A model generated the notes under the pieces. That model was not told the origin of the DNA. It searched no databases and saw nothing but the letters and a program-made list of their open reading frames with translations. A stretch of DNA of 64,000 nucleotides, taken from the NCBI RefSeq assembly GCF_026213295.1, contig NC_079412.1, forward strand, positions 19,968,570 through 20,032,569. Reading direction: 5' to 3'. The stretch comes from Gadus chalcogrammus (Eukaryota > Chordata > Actinopteri > Gadiformes > Gadidae). The position numbers and the translations under genes were made by a program. Below are positions 42,089-53,459 of this stretch, piece after piece (position 1 is the stretch's first letter; every line of letters starts with the position of its first letter).

Positions 42089-43045
42089 GCGGTGCTCTAC
42101 CTTCACTTGGGCTGTGGAGTCCAGTGGGACCACTGTTGCCAGATTGCAGTTTTCCAGCAAATGGGTAGCTGATCAATCAACCAATCAGCAGTCAACAGAT
42201 AACAGCATGTGACCTCGACACACAATGTAGTGATCAGATACCTGGATATCAATGATGTGTTACCATACCACAAAGTCTCCTAATTTACTGAGGAATGAGT
42301 TCAATAGCAGAACTTTTTCCTCTGTCTGAAGAGAACAAACAGTCAATTAAAAACTAACATCTGAATGTTTTAAGATTGTTAATAAACATGGAACATATAT
42401 TCAAAAGCTGTTTTACATTTTTCGTGAAAATGCAAAAGAATTTTCTTACCCCAGCAAATACTAGAGTAAGAATTGTTGCGGATGAAACATTGCTTGATCG
42501 GAAACATAATTTTTTTATTCATCAGTCCCAATAGTAAAATATGTATCAGTTCAAACAGACCACTCCAAACGAAATCCAAATAATAAAATATGAACGAAAC
42601 ATATTGCTGAAGAACTTTAGAAAAAAGGACCAAATTCACTACAGAGAATAGACACTTGATTTACGGATCATAGGATTATAGCCGTAGTATATTTACTTTT
42701 TTTATTTTTTTAATGTTCATCAATATATTTTGACCCTGTGGAAAAATAAAAGAATTCTCAAATTCAACGTAATTTACTCTGAATAAGTGCGAATGCATGT
42801 GTGTACCTTCAAAAGTATTCCTTTAGTTACGCAAAGCTGAGCATCTCGCATTTCTGAAGCGAAGTATTGTTTGACCACTAGGGGTCAGACTTGTACAGCT
42901 TTTAAAATCAGTCTCCTGGAGCCGCTAAAACAGTCAAAAAGTCAAACAAAAGAGTGCAGCCCTACAGATCCATTTCACACACCTAGACGCAAGTCTACTG
43001 TTTTATCTGAACACAGTAGAATAAGTAGAAAATCTAAAGTGATCA
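42088..43045. other. Duplicated spacer (also at about 49,427-50,390 and 63,267-64,000)
   Basis: 42,225-42,370 matches the tti1 3' flank (7,490-7,640). A minus-strand 86-codon open frame at 42,379-42,639 (also 49,724-49,984 and 63,564-63,824) is conserved only because the block is duplicated; it resembles nothing known, is AT-rich, and I do not call it a gene. Confidence 0.6.
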
Positions 43046-43535
43046 CACTACATCAGAATCAGAATCAGGAAGGATTTAATTGCCAAGAAGGGTTTTACAC
43101 CAACCAGGAATTTGGCTTGGTGAATAAGGTGCATACATGGAGACAATAACAATGAACAAACAGTAATATATATATATATATATAACACAATATAAACAAG
43201 CAGGGACATAAGTGATCAATTAAAAATAGGATAAAATAGAATAAAGTAAAAAACAAAGTAAAAGATACTTAAAAGTGTATAAGAATTTACAAATTGGTGA
43301 TGGGTATGAGTGCCAGAGTCAGTGTCAGTCAGTGGGGGTGGTGATCCTGGGACCTGTTAAGGAACCCAACTGAACAGGGGAAGAAACTGTTCAAGTGGCG
43401 GGAGGTTTTGGTCCTGATGGACCGCAGCCTCCTGCCAGAGGGTAGAGTTCCAAATAGACTGTGACCTGGATGGGAGGGGTCGGCCATATTCCTGCCTGCC
43501 CGCCTCAGAGCCCAGGAGCTGTGCAGGTCCTGGAG
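43046..43535. mobile_element. Interspersed repeat, 'atcagaatcagaatcagg' family (copy 1)
   Basis: Starts 'catcagaatcagaatcagga', contains 'ttgccaagaagggttttaca' and a (TA)n run at 43,167-43,183, and ends with 'ggaccgcagcctcctgcc' and 'gtgacctggatgggaggggt', a widespread fish repeat (probably LINE-tail-derived). Its duplicate is at 50,395-50,885. Confidence 0.6.
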
Positions 43536-43669
43536 GGATGGTTACATGGTACCAAAGTCAAGATACATTCCAATATAAAAAATGCATGATTTATAAATGT
43601 CTTTCATTTTCTGAAGGTAGTGGCACAGAAGTAACATCACTGGCCAGATCGGTAGGAATCAAAGTTTAT

Positions 43670-43854
43670 GGCCAGTGTTCCTATTCTCAGAGACTTGGAG
43701 GACACCTCTGTCCCCACATAGTCCTGCTGTTGATCTCTTAGGCTCTCGGGACAAACCAAGATGTCCTCTGTCCTCTTCTCTCTCACTCCTCTCAATTTGT
43801 ATTCCAGACGTCCTTTTTCATTTTTATTTTTCTGGTGTGAATCAACTCAGCCAT
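43670..43854 (-). pseudogene. CTLR N-terminal fragment, class B-like
   Basis: ATG 43,854 gives MAELIHTRK, then a scrambled stretch and stops; DILVCPESLRDQQQDYVGTE and SSKSLRI are readable in shifted frames. No membrane segment or CTLD follows. The RUNX-like part of its upstream element is changed (accaga). The duplicate is at 51,019-51,203. Confidence 0.75.
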
Positions 43855-43859
43855 ATTCT

Positions 43860-44700
43860 GGTCTAGTGTTTCACAGAGTTTATCTTATCATCCTACTCCT
43901 ACGAGTGGTTGGCCTTTCCGTCCATTTTTAAAGTCTTAACACCTACTGTGATCAAACAGGAAGTATTTGACCAGATGTTACTTTCCACTTCTGCTTATAG
44001 AGACACTTTGCGTCATTGGTACTTTTGCTGCATCACTTAGGGTCAAATCAGCAATGAACAGCTTGTTCAACTTACTTCAAAGCTATCAAAATATACATGA
44101 AGACCTCTTTTGAATACACATTTTTGCCATATGCCTATGTGAAAATAAATGTTTAAAGTTAAAGTTAAATATAGAAGGTTAGAAGATTAAAAATTAGTGT
44201 TTAATAAACAATTGGTTTCGTGTGAGATATTACACAATGTTTGGAACCAATGATTAAAATATAAACATGAACAGTTCAGGGCAAACTGCCAAGCGGCAGA
44301 GCTGCAGCGACCTCGAGGTGTCCTACTCTCGCCACGCACAGTGGGGTCCTCACCAGACACCGTACAATCACGGACTCGGTACGTGGTTCCATAGTCGTGA
44401 CTATTGTGAATGGTGTTTTTGAGACGAGTTTCTCATCTTTTTTTTTCTCACAGAGTGCTTGTGTTTTTTCACGCTCACTTTAAACACATCCGTTATAAAT
44501 ATCCATTTCCTTTTCTGAAGGGTGATCTTCACACCATTGAGGGGACAAACAAAAAGGGAAGTATTCATGTCATCTCCTTTTAAGGAACACCTTGCAGCCA
44601 ATGACAGCTCTTATCCAATGAAGGAACCCAAACAAAATAGCAGAGAGAAGAGGTACATGTACAAAATAGGCACAAAGAAATGTTTTCAACAATATATATT
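43860..44700. repeat. Array spacer (variant)
   Basis: CTLR upstream block, AT-rich spacer, 'gcagagctgcagcgacc', 'cacggactcggtacgtgg', 'gtttttgagacgagtttctc' and the short 3' spacer unit. Copies at 51,210-52,050, 56,090-56,840 and 57,550-58,310. No gene. Confidence 0.7.
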
Positions 44701-44780
44701 TTTTTTTCACAAAGAAACCTGTTCTGTTCGTCACAGCTCTCAGATGCCCATTTATCTTGATTCTTCCCCAAGACCCACAA
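44701..44780 (-). pseudogene. CTLR C-terminal fragment
   Basis: Encodes LGKNQDKWASESCDEQNRF, then LCEKK: the last 25 or so residues of a CTLD. It ends at a hairpin (44,782-44,820). The duplicate is at 52,048-52,126. Confidence 0.75.
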
Positions 44781-44781
44781 G

Positions 44782-44820
44782 TCTCTGATATGCCAGTTAC
44801 ATGAACTGGCATATCAGAGA
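44782..44820. repeat. Perfect hairpin next to a truncated CTLR
   Basis: Arms 'tctctgatatgccagtt' and 'aactggcatatcagaga' are exact reverse complements (17 bp) around 'acatg'. In the duplicate at 52,128-52,166 the outer bases of the right arm have changed. Confidence 0.85.
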
Positions 44821-46069
44821 TTAAGTACAAGAGTACAACAAGGAGAAAGGGCATGACGAATACAACAAACCGACAAGGGAGCAAAGGAAGTGAACTGGTC
44901 ATACAGGGAGAGACTGATGGGGGAATGAAATGCAGGTGTTGGACTGAAGAGGAAGCTCAGGTGAGGGGAAGGAAGTGATTGCAGATGGAAGTGGCAGGAT
45001 CTGTGAGTGCGGGGATAAGGACCAGGACATGTGGTGAACAGATGGAGAATGGAAACCAAATGACATAAATAACAGAGTGAGAGGATGAGGAGAAGGGCCT
45101 CAAGATGACGGGTGTCTGTGAGCAGAACCAATGGACTTTACAACGGACCTGAGGGCTCTGAGGTCCATGGACCTTATGTCAGTCAAACACGGACATTTGT
45201 TTACGTCACTCTACAAAAATCGTCTTCTTTTTCATCCCTCTCAGGATGTGGTTATTTTGTTCCGTAATTTGTTTCCTCCATTTGATAGACACATGTTGGA
45301 GCTGGCTGCAAAGTGTTAAGAAGGAGACAACACTTAACAAGATAACATGAAGACACTTGCTCAAGGACACAATGTAGTTTATTGCAATACAGTTGATATC
45401 TGGATATCAATGATGTGTTACCATGGTTATACACTGATATCCTAATTTACTTAGAAATGAGGAGGAACTTGTTTCTGTTTGAAGAGAACAAACGCAGCAC
45501 CTTAAAATATTGCCATTTTAGGTGAATAAAAAGGAGAGTGAACTGGGTTAAGAGTGGGGACAACATTCAAAAGATGGTACAACATTTTTCGTGATGGATT
45601 TTACCCGAAAAAGAAGCAAAAAACTAGGCTAATTCAATATAAAAATGAATATAGTTTACAACATCTGCTTTTAACACATCTGTTATGAATGACATTTCAA
45701 TTTTTTGAAGGGTGATCTTCACATCGTTGAGGGGACAAAGGCAGCCCTAGATAGCGAACGAGTGTGGTTTACAGCAGCTGAAGACCAGTTAATGACTGTC
45801 TGACTCTTTACCTCCTAACCTCAGCCTATAGGACCAAGAGCAACTGTGGAAACATTGACATTTTTTTACAAGTAGTAACAAGAACAGCATCTATGTACAA
45901 CGTTGTACATCTCCTGCAGTGACCAGTGTATCTCATCTGCTTTAAATGAACAACTTGCAGCCAATCACAGCTCTTATCGAATGAAGGAACCAAACATGTA
46001 TGAAACAAAGCAGCCGATATATGTTGGCATCAAGTGAAGAGGCACGTGTACAGAGAAGGCCAAAATAAT
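44821..46069. repeat. Array spacer, shared with 20,735-21,640 and 52,168-53,459
   Basis: Includes 'caacaaggagaaaggg', 'gactgatgggggaatg', 'ctcaggtccatggacc'-type sequence, 'ttgatagacacatgttggag', 'acttgctcaaggacacaatg', and the 3' spacer unit (45,710-46,069). No gene. Confidence 0.75.
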
Positions 46070-46843
46070 TCATTTAATTAAATTTTGTTCACAAAGCCCC
46101 ACATAGCTTCTGGATTCACAGCTGAAATCTGTCCATTTATATTGGTTCTGCTGCTCCACGGCCCTCCCTAAGCAGTTCTTGCCCTCACGACCTTGAGGTC
46201 CCCCTCTACTCCAGGAGGGGTCATCCAGTGACAGGACGGTCCCATCAACCCATCTCCACGTCCCTTCACCGGCCTCATCTGTCGCTCCGAGCCAGAAGTA
46301 CCAGTACAACTTGCTAATGAAGTCCATCTCCTCTTTACTGTCCACAACCACCAGATCTGCTCCGTGGGAAACACAGAACTCCCTGCTCTTATTCCAGGAT
46401 TGATACGTGTCGGAAGTCTTGTAACATTTACAACCAAACTTCTTCCAACCATCTGGACATTCCTGTTTACAACGCAGTGCGTCTCTCTGTTCCGTCAAAT
46501 TCTTCAGCGTTAGGAGAAGTTGCTCCATGTCTCTGTCCTCGCTCACAGTCTTCTTGTGTTGCACTACCAACCCAATCAGTCTAGCCAGCAGGACAACAGA
46601 CAGCAGGCCCAGAAGCACCACCACAGCCCTGATAGGACACCAAGGAGGGCTCACAGCGTCCGGCCGCTGACTTCTTCCTGTTCCCAGAGACTTGGAGGAC
46701 TCCTCTGTCCCCACAGAGTGCTGCTGTTGATCTCTGAGGCTCTCAGGACTAACCAAGATGTCCACTATCCTCTCCTCTCCCTCTCCTCGTGTGGTCCTGA
46801 CCTCCGTCATCATGTTGGGTCGGGGGTGAATCCCCTCAGCCAT
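46070..46843 (-). CDS. Class B C-type lectin-like receptor
   Basis: An intact 257-residue single-exon frame. Tail without YASL (VDILVSPESL) and with His at position 6 (MAEGIHPRPN), so no tyrosine in the usual signalling positions. Membrane segment about 71-93 with Arg88 (SVVLLARLIGLVV). Stalk MEQLLLTLKNLTEQ with one sequon. CTLD: CPDGWKKFGCKCY, YFWLGATDEAGEGTWRW, RGGPQGREGKNC, KWTDFSCESRSYVGLCEQ. Its CTLD core is identical over a long stretch to the 56-kb pseudogene. It is the gene inside the block duplicated at 58.8-64 kb, where the copy is truncated. ETS-RUNX-like element at 46,964-46,981. Confidence 0.88.
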   Translation of the reverse strand: MAEGIHPRPNMMTEVRTTRGEGEERIVDILVSPESLRDQQQHSVGTEESSKSLGTGRSQRPDAVSPPWCPIRAVVVLLGLLSVVLLARLIGLVVQHKKTVSEDRDMEQLLLTLKNLTEQRDALRCKQECPDGWKKFGCKCYKTSDTYQSWNKSREFCVSHGADLVVVDSKEEMDFISKLYWYFWLGATDEAGEGTWRWVDGTVLSLDDPSWSRGGPQGREGKNCLGRAVEQQNQYKWTDFSCESRSYVGLCEQNLIK

Positions 46844-46963
46844 GTTCTGGTCTAAAGGGTTTTCAGAGAGTTGATCTTATCCTCTTACCCCTATGAGTGC
46901 TTGGCCCTTCTGTGCGTTTTGTATGACAGCATGTCAAAGTCTTAAGAGCAACTTTGACCCAAC

Positions 46964-46981
46964 AGGAAGTATTTAACCACA
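46964..46981. promoter_or_regulatory. Candidate ETS-RUNX composite element upstream of the 46.8-kb CTLR
   Basis: caggaagt then accaca, about 121-138 bp upstream of ATG; also present at 59,586-59,604 in the duplicate. Confidence 0.45.
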
Positions 46982-47289
46982 TGGTACTTTCCACTTCTGC
47001 TTATAGAGACTGTGTGTCAGTGGTACGACTGCAGCCTCACTCAGGGTAATTTCCGTAATGTTGCAATTATTCTTCTTACTTTAAAGCAATCAAAATGTAC
47101 ATGAAGACATGTTTGAAATACATATCTTTGTTATAGTCCAATGCTAAAATAAAAATGTAAATGTAATATTCAATGTTAGATAATATTATTTGTGGGTTCA
47201 ATAGACAATTTGTTTAGAGTGAGATATTATTGAAGAAACTGTGGAGTGGCAACAGAAGCCTTCAGTCCAAAAGCAATTTAAAAATCTTT

Positions 47290-47415
47290 TGATGGTCTTC
47301 CTCACGTTAGTCTTGAATTTTACTGCAAACCCAAGCAGTCCAGCCAGCAGGACAACAGACAGCAGGCCCAGAAGCACCACCACAGCCCTGATAGGATACC
47401 TAGGAGGGCCTACTT
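47290..47415 (-). pseudogene. CTLR membrane-segment fragment (copy 2 of 3)
   Basis: Encodes CPIRAVVVLLGLLSVVLLAG and LLGFAVKFKTNVRKT, class A type, as at 39.9 and 59.9 kb. Confidence 0.8.
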
Positions 47416-47497
47416 CAGATTTTGCAACTTGGTCCATCTGTGATTGTTCAAAGCTGTTCTGGCATCTGGTGGGCAGATAACAGAACACCTGTTTCAG

Positions 47498-47585
47498 GTG
47501 AGGCTGACCTGGATGCTGTCTGTGAAGCCTGCCTTCCCTACCTGAGCTGTAGACAACCAATCAGCCTTCAGGAGGCGTGTCTACG
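47498..47585 (+). pseudogene. Orphan copy of the tti1 penultimate exon (c)
   Basis: 88 bp, encoding EADLDAVCEACLPYLSC and RQPISLQEACL. The donor side reads CTACG|GTAGC. Its private Asp-to-Glu change and CTACG are shared with copy e, confirming the block duplication. Confidence 0.9.
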
Positions 47586-47609
47586 GTAGCGCTACAGTCC
47601 ACAGATTCA

Positions 47610-47614
<5 letters not shown>

Positions 47615-47667
<53 letters not shown>
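47615..47667. repeat. (CA)n microsatellite after tti1 exon copy c
   Basis: About 26 CA units, shorter than its duplicate at 60,238-60,322. Confidence 0.95.
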
Positions 47668-47670
<3 letters not shown>

Positions 47671-48304
47671 ACACACGTTGAATCTCATGGTCTGCATGTC
47701 ATTCACTTCGTCTTGCAAAGTAATTCAGACAGAAATTAGGTGAGGGTCAATACATTTTGGATTCAAGCTAAATGAGCACGATGTGTGAAACATGAATCCA
47801 TGAAACCCAACTGGGATCCTGACACCATCTGACAAGGTGCCTCGGCGTGCTGATCGTTCTACCCCTGTGAGTGGTCGGTCTCAAAACCCACTATTACCAA
47901 CCAGGGAGTCTTTCTAACCGGATGAGCCGTCGCGGTAGCTGCAGTGTTACCAAGGCAACCGCAGGGGATGACAAACAACCACAATCATTCTGACTACTCT
48001 TTTCCCGGCCAACGCTTGTATATTTGATGTAGAATGATAAAGGTCCAGTCTCATTTGAATCACAGAGCCCCCAGCACCAAGACACAGCGGGTAATTAGTT
48101 AAATTCACTGATCATGTGTTCAGCGCTTCATAAGTAACAAGGCTGCAAGTATATATCAGCATATCAATGTTTAAACAAGAGCAACCTATAAGAAAAGAGC
48201 CATGAAGTGACCAATAATAATGAGATAGTACAACACCAATGCATTACATAAAGATTGATGGGAATGGAAAAGTGAAGATCATGTAAATGTATTGATCTCA
48301 CCGG
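47668..48304. other. Spacer, duplicate of 40,335-40,985
   Basis: Contains the uninterrupted 'ggtctgcatgtcattcac' (about 47,689), the empty site for the hAT insertion in the copy at 60.35 kb. No gene. Confidence 0.8.
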
Positions 48305-48569
48305 CTGAGGCGATGAGCTGGGCCTAGCAGGCCTGACTCCCTTCTGGAGCTGGGGGAGGGTTGAGGAGAGGAGCTGGGCCTAGCAGGCCTGACTCCCTTC
48401 TGGAGCTGGTGGAGGGTTGAGGAGAGGAGCTGGGCCTACCAGGCCTGACTCCCTTCTGGAGCTGGGGGAGGGTTGAGGAGAGGAGCTGGGCCTAGCAGGC
48501 CTGATTCCCTTCTGGAGCTGGGGGAGGGTTGAGGAGAGGAGCTGGGCCTAGCAGGCCTGACTCCATCTT
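48305..48569. repeat. 56-bp minisatellite (about 5 units)
   Basis: Same unit as 40,990-41,257. One unit has the variant 'gggcctaccaggcctg', also present once in the array at 62.0 kb. Confidence 0.92.
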
Positions 48570-49182
48570 GTGTTAAGAAGGAGCCAACACTCAAGGAGAT
48601 AACATCCATACATTCTTCACTTCAGGATCTGTTTATCAATGTCATTCTGTTGTTTTATCTTCCACAGTTCCTCTTGGTGCTGCTGGAGGTGGAGATCAAG
48701 CTAGGTCTGCAAACAGCACTCAACTATTGTTTTTAGGCCGTGTCTTTCTTTCTTCCTTTCTAATTCTCTTCAAGTTTTGGGACCCTTCTCCTTCCACAGT
48801 TTTTCACCTAGAGACTCCATTCACCTTGAGTCTTTTCATTTTTAAAAGTTCATATTATCTTGGAATCGTGCGCTACAACTTTTACAACATCAAATAATTT
48901 ATAATAATCCACTATTAATAAGCTTACATTTGAACTGGTCAATTTCTATCTGTTAAACTTCGTTCAAATGTTTAACAAATAACACTTGTGTCTTCAAATA
49001 ACAACTATACAAGTCTGCCCCCAAGTGGTCAAACAAGACTTACGGTACATCATCCTGGAGAGAGAAGCAGAGGACCTCTGGGATCGAACCCGGACCCTTT
49101 GGACACCTTACCTACTAGACTAGCCCCGCCCCCATGTACACAAAAATATTAATACACACGTCTTTATTGCTCTGTGTTTCAG

Positions 49183-49270
49183 GTGAGGCTGACCTGGATG
49201 CTGTCTGTGATGCCTGCCTTCCCTACCTGAGCTGTAGACAACCAATCAGCCTTCAGGAGGCGTGTCTAAG
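49183..49270 (+). pseudogene. Orphan copy of the tti1 penultimate exon (d)
   Basis: 88 bp with intact acceptor context and CTAAG|GTAGC donor; frame open, Cys variant. Copy of b in the 7.3-kb duplication. Confidence 0.9.
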
Positions 49271-49331
49271 GTAGCAGCGCTAAAGTCAACAGATTCACTC
49301 CACACAGATTCATTCTTCACAGATTCTATCT

Positions 49332-49333
<2 letters not shown>

Positions 49334-49426
<93 letters not shown>
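49334..49426. repeat. (CA)n microsatellite after tti1 exon copy d
   Basis: About 46 CA units. Confidence 0.95.
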
Positions 49427-49430
<4 letters not shown>

Positions 49431-50394
49431 AACGGGGTTCTCTACCTTCACTTGGGCTGTGGAGTCTAGCGGGACCACTGTTGCCAGATTGCAGTTTTCC
49501 AGCAAATGGGTAGCTGATCAATCAACCAATCAGCAGTCAACAGATTACAGCATGTGACCTCGACACACAATGTAGTGATCAGATACCTGGATATCAATGA
49601 TGTGTTACAATACCACAAAGTCTCCTAATTTACTGAAGAATGCAGTCAATAGCAGAACTTTTTCCTCTGTCTGAAGAGAACAAACAGTCAATTAAAAACT
49701 AACATCTGAATGTTTTAAGATTGTTAATAAACATGGAACATATATTCAAAAGCTGTTTTACATTTTTCGTGAAAATGCAAAAGAATTTTCTTACCCCAGC
49801 AAATACTGGAGTAAGAATTGTTGCGGATGAAACATTGCTTGATCGGAAACATAATTTTTTTATTCATCAGTCCCAATAGTAAAATATGTATCAGTTCAAA
49901 CAGACCACTCCAAACGAAATCCAAATAATAAAATATGAACAAAACATATTGCTGAAGAACTTTAGAAAAAAGGACCAAATTCACTACGGAGAATAGACAC
50001 TTGATTTACGGATCATAGGATTATAGCCGTAGTATATTTACTTTTTTTATTTTTTTAATGTTCATCAATATATTTTGACCCTTTGGAAAAAATAAAAGAA
50101 TTCTCAAATTCAACGTAATTTACTCTGAATAAGTGCACCTGCATGTGTGTACCTTCAAAAGTATTCCTTTAGTTACGCAAAGCTGAGCATCTCGCATTTC
50201 TGAAGGGAAGTCTTGTTTGACCACTAGGGGTCAGACTTGTACAGCTTTTAAAATCAGTCTCCTGGAGCCGCTAAAACAGTCAAAAAGTCAAACAAAAGAG
50301 TGCAGCCCTACAAGCCTATTCACACACCAAGACACAAGTCTACTGTTTTATCTGTACACAGTAGAATAAGTAGAAAATTTAAAGTGATCACACT
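49427..50394. other. Duplicated spacer, copy of 42,088-43,045
   Basis: Nearly identical to 42,088-43,045 and 63,267-64,000. The same AT-rich 86-codon frame recurs at 49,724-49,984. No supported gene. Confidence 0.6.
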
Positions 50395-50885
50395 ACATCA
50401 GAATCAGAATCAGGAAGGATTTAATTGCCAAGAAGGGTTTTACACCAACCAGGAATTTGGCTTGGTGAATAAGGTGCATACATGGAGACAATAACAATAA
50501 ACAAACAGTGATATATATATATATATATATATAACACAATATAAACAAGCAGGGACATAAGTGATCAATTAAAAATAGGATAAAATAGAATAAAGTAAAA
50601 AACAAAGTAAAAGATACTTAAAAGTGTATAAGAATTTACAAATTGGCCATGGGTATGAGTGCCAGAGTCAGTGTCAGTCAGTGGGGGTGGTGATCCTGGG
50701 ACCTGTTAAGGAACCCAACTGAACAGGGGAAGAAACTGTTCAAGTGGCGGGAGGTTTTGGTCCTGATGGACCGCAGCCTCCTGCCAGAGGGTAGAGTTCC
50801 AAATAGACTGTGACCTGGATGGGAGGGGTCGGCCATATTCCTGCCTGCCCGCCTCAGAGCCCTGGAGCTGTGCAGGTCCTGGAGG
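50395..50885. mobile_element. Interspersed repeat, 'atcagaatcagaatcagg' family (copy 2)
   Basis: Duplicate of 43,046-43,535; the (TA)n run is a little longer (about 50,512-50,533). Confidence 0.6.
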
Positions 50886-51018
50886 GATGGTTACATGGTA
50901 CCAAAGTCAAGATACATTCCAATATAAAAAATGCATGATTTATAAATGTCTTTCATTTTCTGAAGGTAGTGGCACAGAAGTAACATCACTGGCCAGATCG
51001 GTAGGAATCAAAGTTTAT

Positions 51019-51203
51019 GGCCAGTGTTCCTATTCTCAGAGACTTGGAGGACACCTCTGTCCCCACATAGTCCTGCTGTTGATCTCTTAGGCTCTCGGGA
51101 CAAACCAAGATGTCCTCTGTCCTCTCCTCTCTCACTCCTCTCAATTTGTATTCCAGACGTCCTTTTTCATTTTTATTTTTCTGGTGTGAATCAACTCAGC
51201 CAT
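51019..51203 (-). pseudogene. CTLR N-terminal fragment, duplicate of 43.7-43.9 kb
   Basis: The same broken tail (MAELIHTRK, shifted DILVCPESL) as the fragment at 43,670-43,854, with one or two base changes. Confidence 0.75.
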
Positions 51204-52047
51204 ATTCTGGTCTAGTGTTTCACAGAGTTTATCTTATCATCCTACTCCTACGAGTGGTTGGCCTTTCCGTCCATTTTTAAAGTCTTAACACCTACTGTGA
51301 TCAAACAGGAAGTATTTGACCAGATGTTACTTTCCACTTCTGCTTATAGAGACACTGTGCGTCATTGGTACTTTTGCTGCATCACTTAGGGTCAAATCAG
51401 CAATGAACAGCTTGTTCAACTTACTTCAAAGCTATCAAAATATACATGAAGACCTCTTTTGAATACACATTTTTGCCATATGCCTATGTGAAAATAAATG
51501 TTTAAAGTTAAAGTTAAATATAGAAGGTTAGAAGATTAAAAATTAGGGTTTAATATTTTGGTTTCGTGTGAGATATTACACAATGTTTGGAACCAATGAT
51601 TAAAATATAAACATGAACAGTTCAGGGCAAACTGCCAAGCGGCAGAGCTGCAGCGACCGCGAGGTGTCCTACTCTCGCCACGCACAGTGGGGTCCTCACC
51701 AGACACCGTACAATCACGGACTCGGTACGTGGTTCCATAGTCGTGACTATTGTGAATGGTGTTTTTGAGACGAGTTTCTCATCTTTTTTTTTCTCACAGA
51801 GTGCTTGTGTTTTTTCACGCTCACTTTAAACACATCCGTTATAAATATCCATTTCCTTTTCTGAAGGGTGATCTTCACACCATTGAGGGGACAAACAAAA
51901 AGGGAAGTATTCATGTCATCTCCTTTTAAGGAACACCTTGCAGCCAATGACAGCTCTTATCCAATGAAGGAACCCAAACAAAATAGCAGAGAGAAGAGGT
52001 ACATGTACAAAATAGGCACAAAGAAATGTTTTCAACAATATATTTTT

Positions 52048-52126
52048 TTTTTTCACAAAGAAACCTGTTCTGTTCGTCACAGCTCTCAGATGCCCATTTA
52101 TCTTGATTCTTCCCCAAGACCCACAA
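52048..52126 (-). pseudogene. CTLR C-terminal fragment, duplicate of 44.7 kb
   Basis: LGKNQDKWASESCDEQNRF then LCEKK, followed by the hairpin sequence. Confidence 0.75.
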
Positions 52127-53459
52127 GTCTCTGATATGCCAGTTACATGAACTGGCATATCAGATACTAAGTACAAGAGTACAACAAGGAGAAAGGGCAT
52201 GACGAATACAACAAACCGACAAGGGAGCAAAGGAAGTGAACTGGTCATACAGGGAGAGACTGATGGGGGAATGAAATGCAGGTGTTGGACTGAAGAGGAA
52301 GCTCAGGTGAGGGGAAGGAAGTGATTGCAGATGGAAGTGGCAGGATCTGTGAGTGCGGGGATAAGGACCAGGACATGTGGTGAACAGATGGAGAATGGAA
52401 ACCAAATGACATAAATAACAGAGTGAGAGGATGAGGAGAAGGGCCTCAAGATGACGGGTGTCTGTGAGCAGAACCAATGGACTTTACAACGGACCTGAGG
52501 GCTCTGAGGTCCATGGACCTTATGTCAGTCAAACACGGACATTTGTTTACGTCACTCTACAAAAATCGTCTTCTTTTTCATCCCTCTCAGGAAGTGGTTA
52601 TTTTGTTCCGTAATTTGTTTCCTCCATTTGATAGCCACATGTTGGAGCTGACTTAACAAGATAACATGAAGACACTTGCTCAAGGACACAATGTAGTTTA
52701 TTGCAATACAGATGAAAATGTGAACATGAAGAAAGAGTCTTTGTCGCTCCAACATTGTTTGTGATCCGGTATCACATCGTTGATATCTGGATATCAATGA
52801 TGTGTTACCATGGTTATACACTGATATCCTAATTTACTTTGAAATGAGGAGGAACTTGTTTCTGTTTGAAGAGAACAAACGCAGCACCTTAAAATATTGC
52901 CATTTTAGGTGAATAAAAAGGATAGTGAACTGGGTTAAGAGTGGGGACAACATTCAAAAGATCGTACAACATTTTTCGTGATGGATTTTACCCGAAAAAG
53001 AAGCAAGAAACTAGGCTAATTCAATGTAAAAATGAATATAGTTTACAACATCTGCTTTTAACACATCTGTTATGAATGACATTTCACCCTTGACATTTCA
53101 AGGGTGATCTTCACATCGTTGAGGGGACAAAGGCAGCCCTAGAACGAACGAGTGTGGTTTACAGCAGCTGAAGACCAGTTAATGACTGTGTGACTCTTTA
53201 CCTCCTAACCTCAGCCTATAGGACCAAAAGCAACTGTGGAAACATTGACATTTTTTTACAAGTAGTAACAAGAACAGCAACTATGTACAACGTTGTACAT
53301 CTCCTGCAGTAACCAGTGCATCTCATCTGCTTTAAATGAACAACATGCAGCCAATCACAGCTCTTATCGAATAAAGGAACCAAACATGTATGAAACAAAG
53401 AAGCCGATGTATGTTGGCATCAAGTGAAGAGGCACGTGTACAGAGAAGGCCAAAATAAT

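Noticed and set aside
42379..42639. 86-codon minus-strand frame repeated at 49,724-49,984 and 63,564-63,824
   Set aside because: Identical only because the blocks are recent duplicates; AT-rich, no domain, no promoter or splice support.
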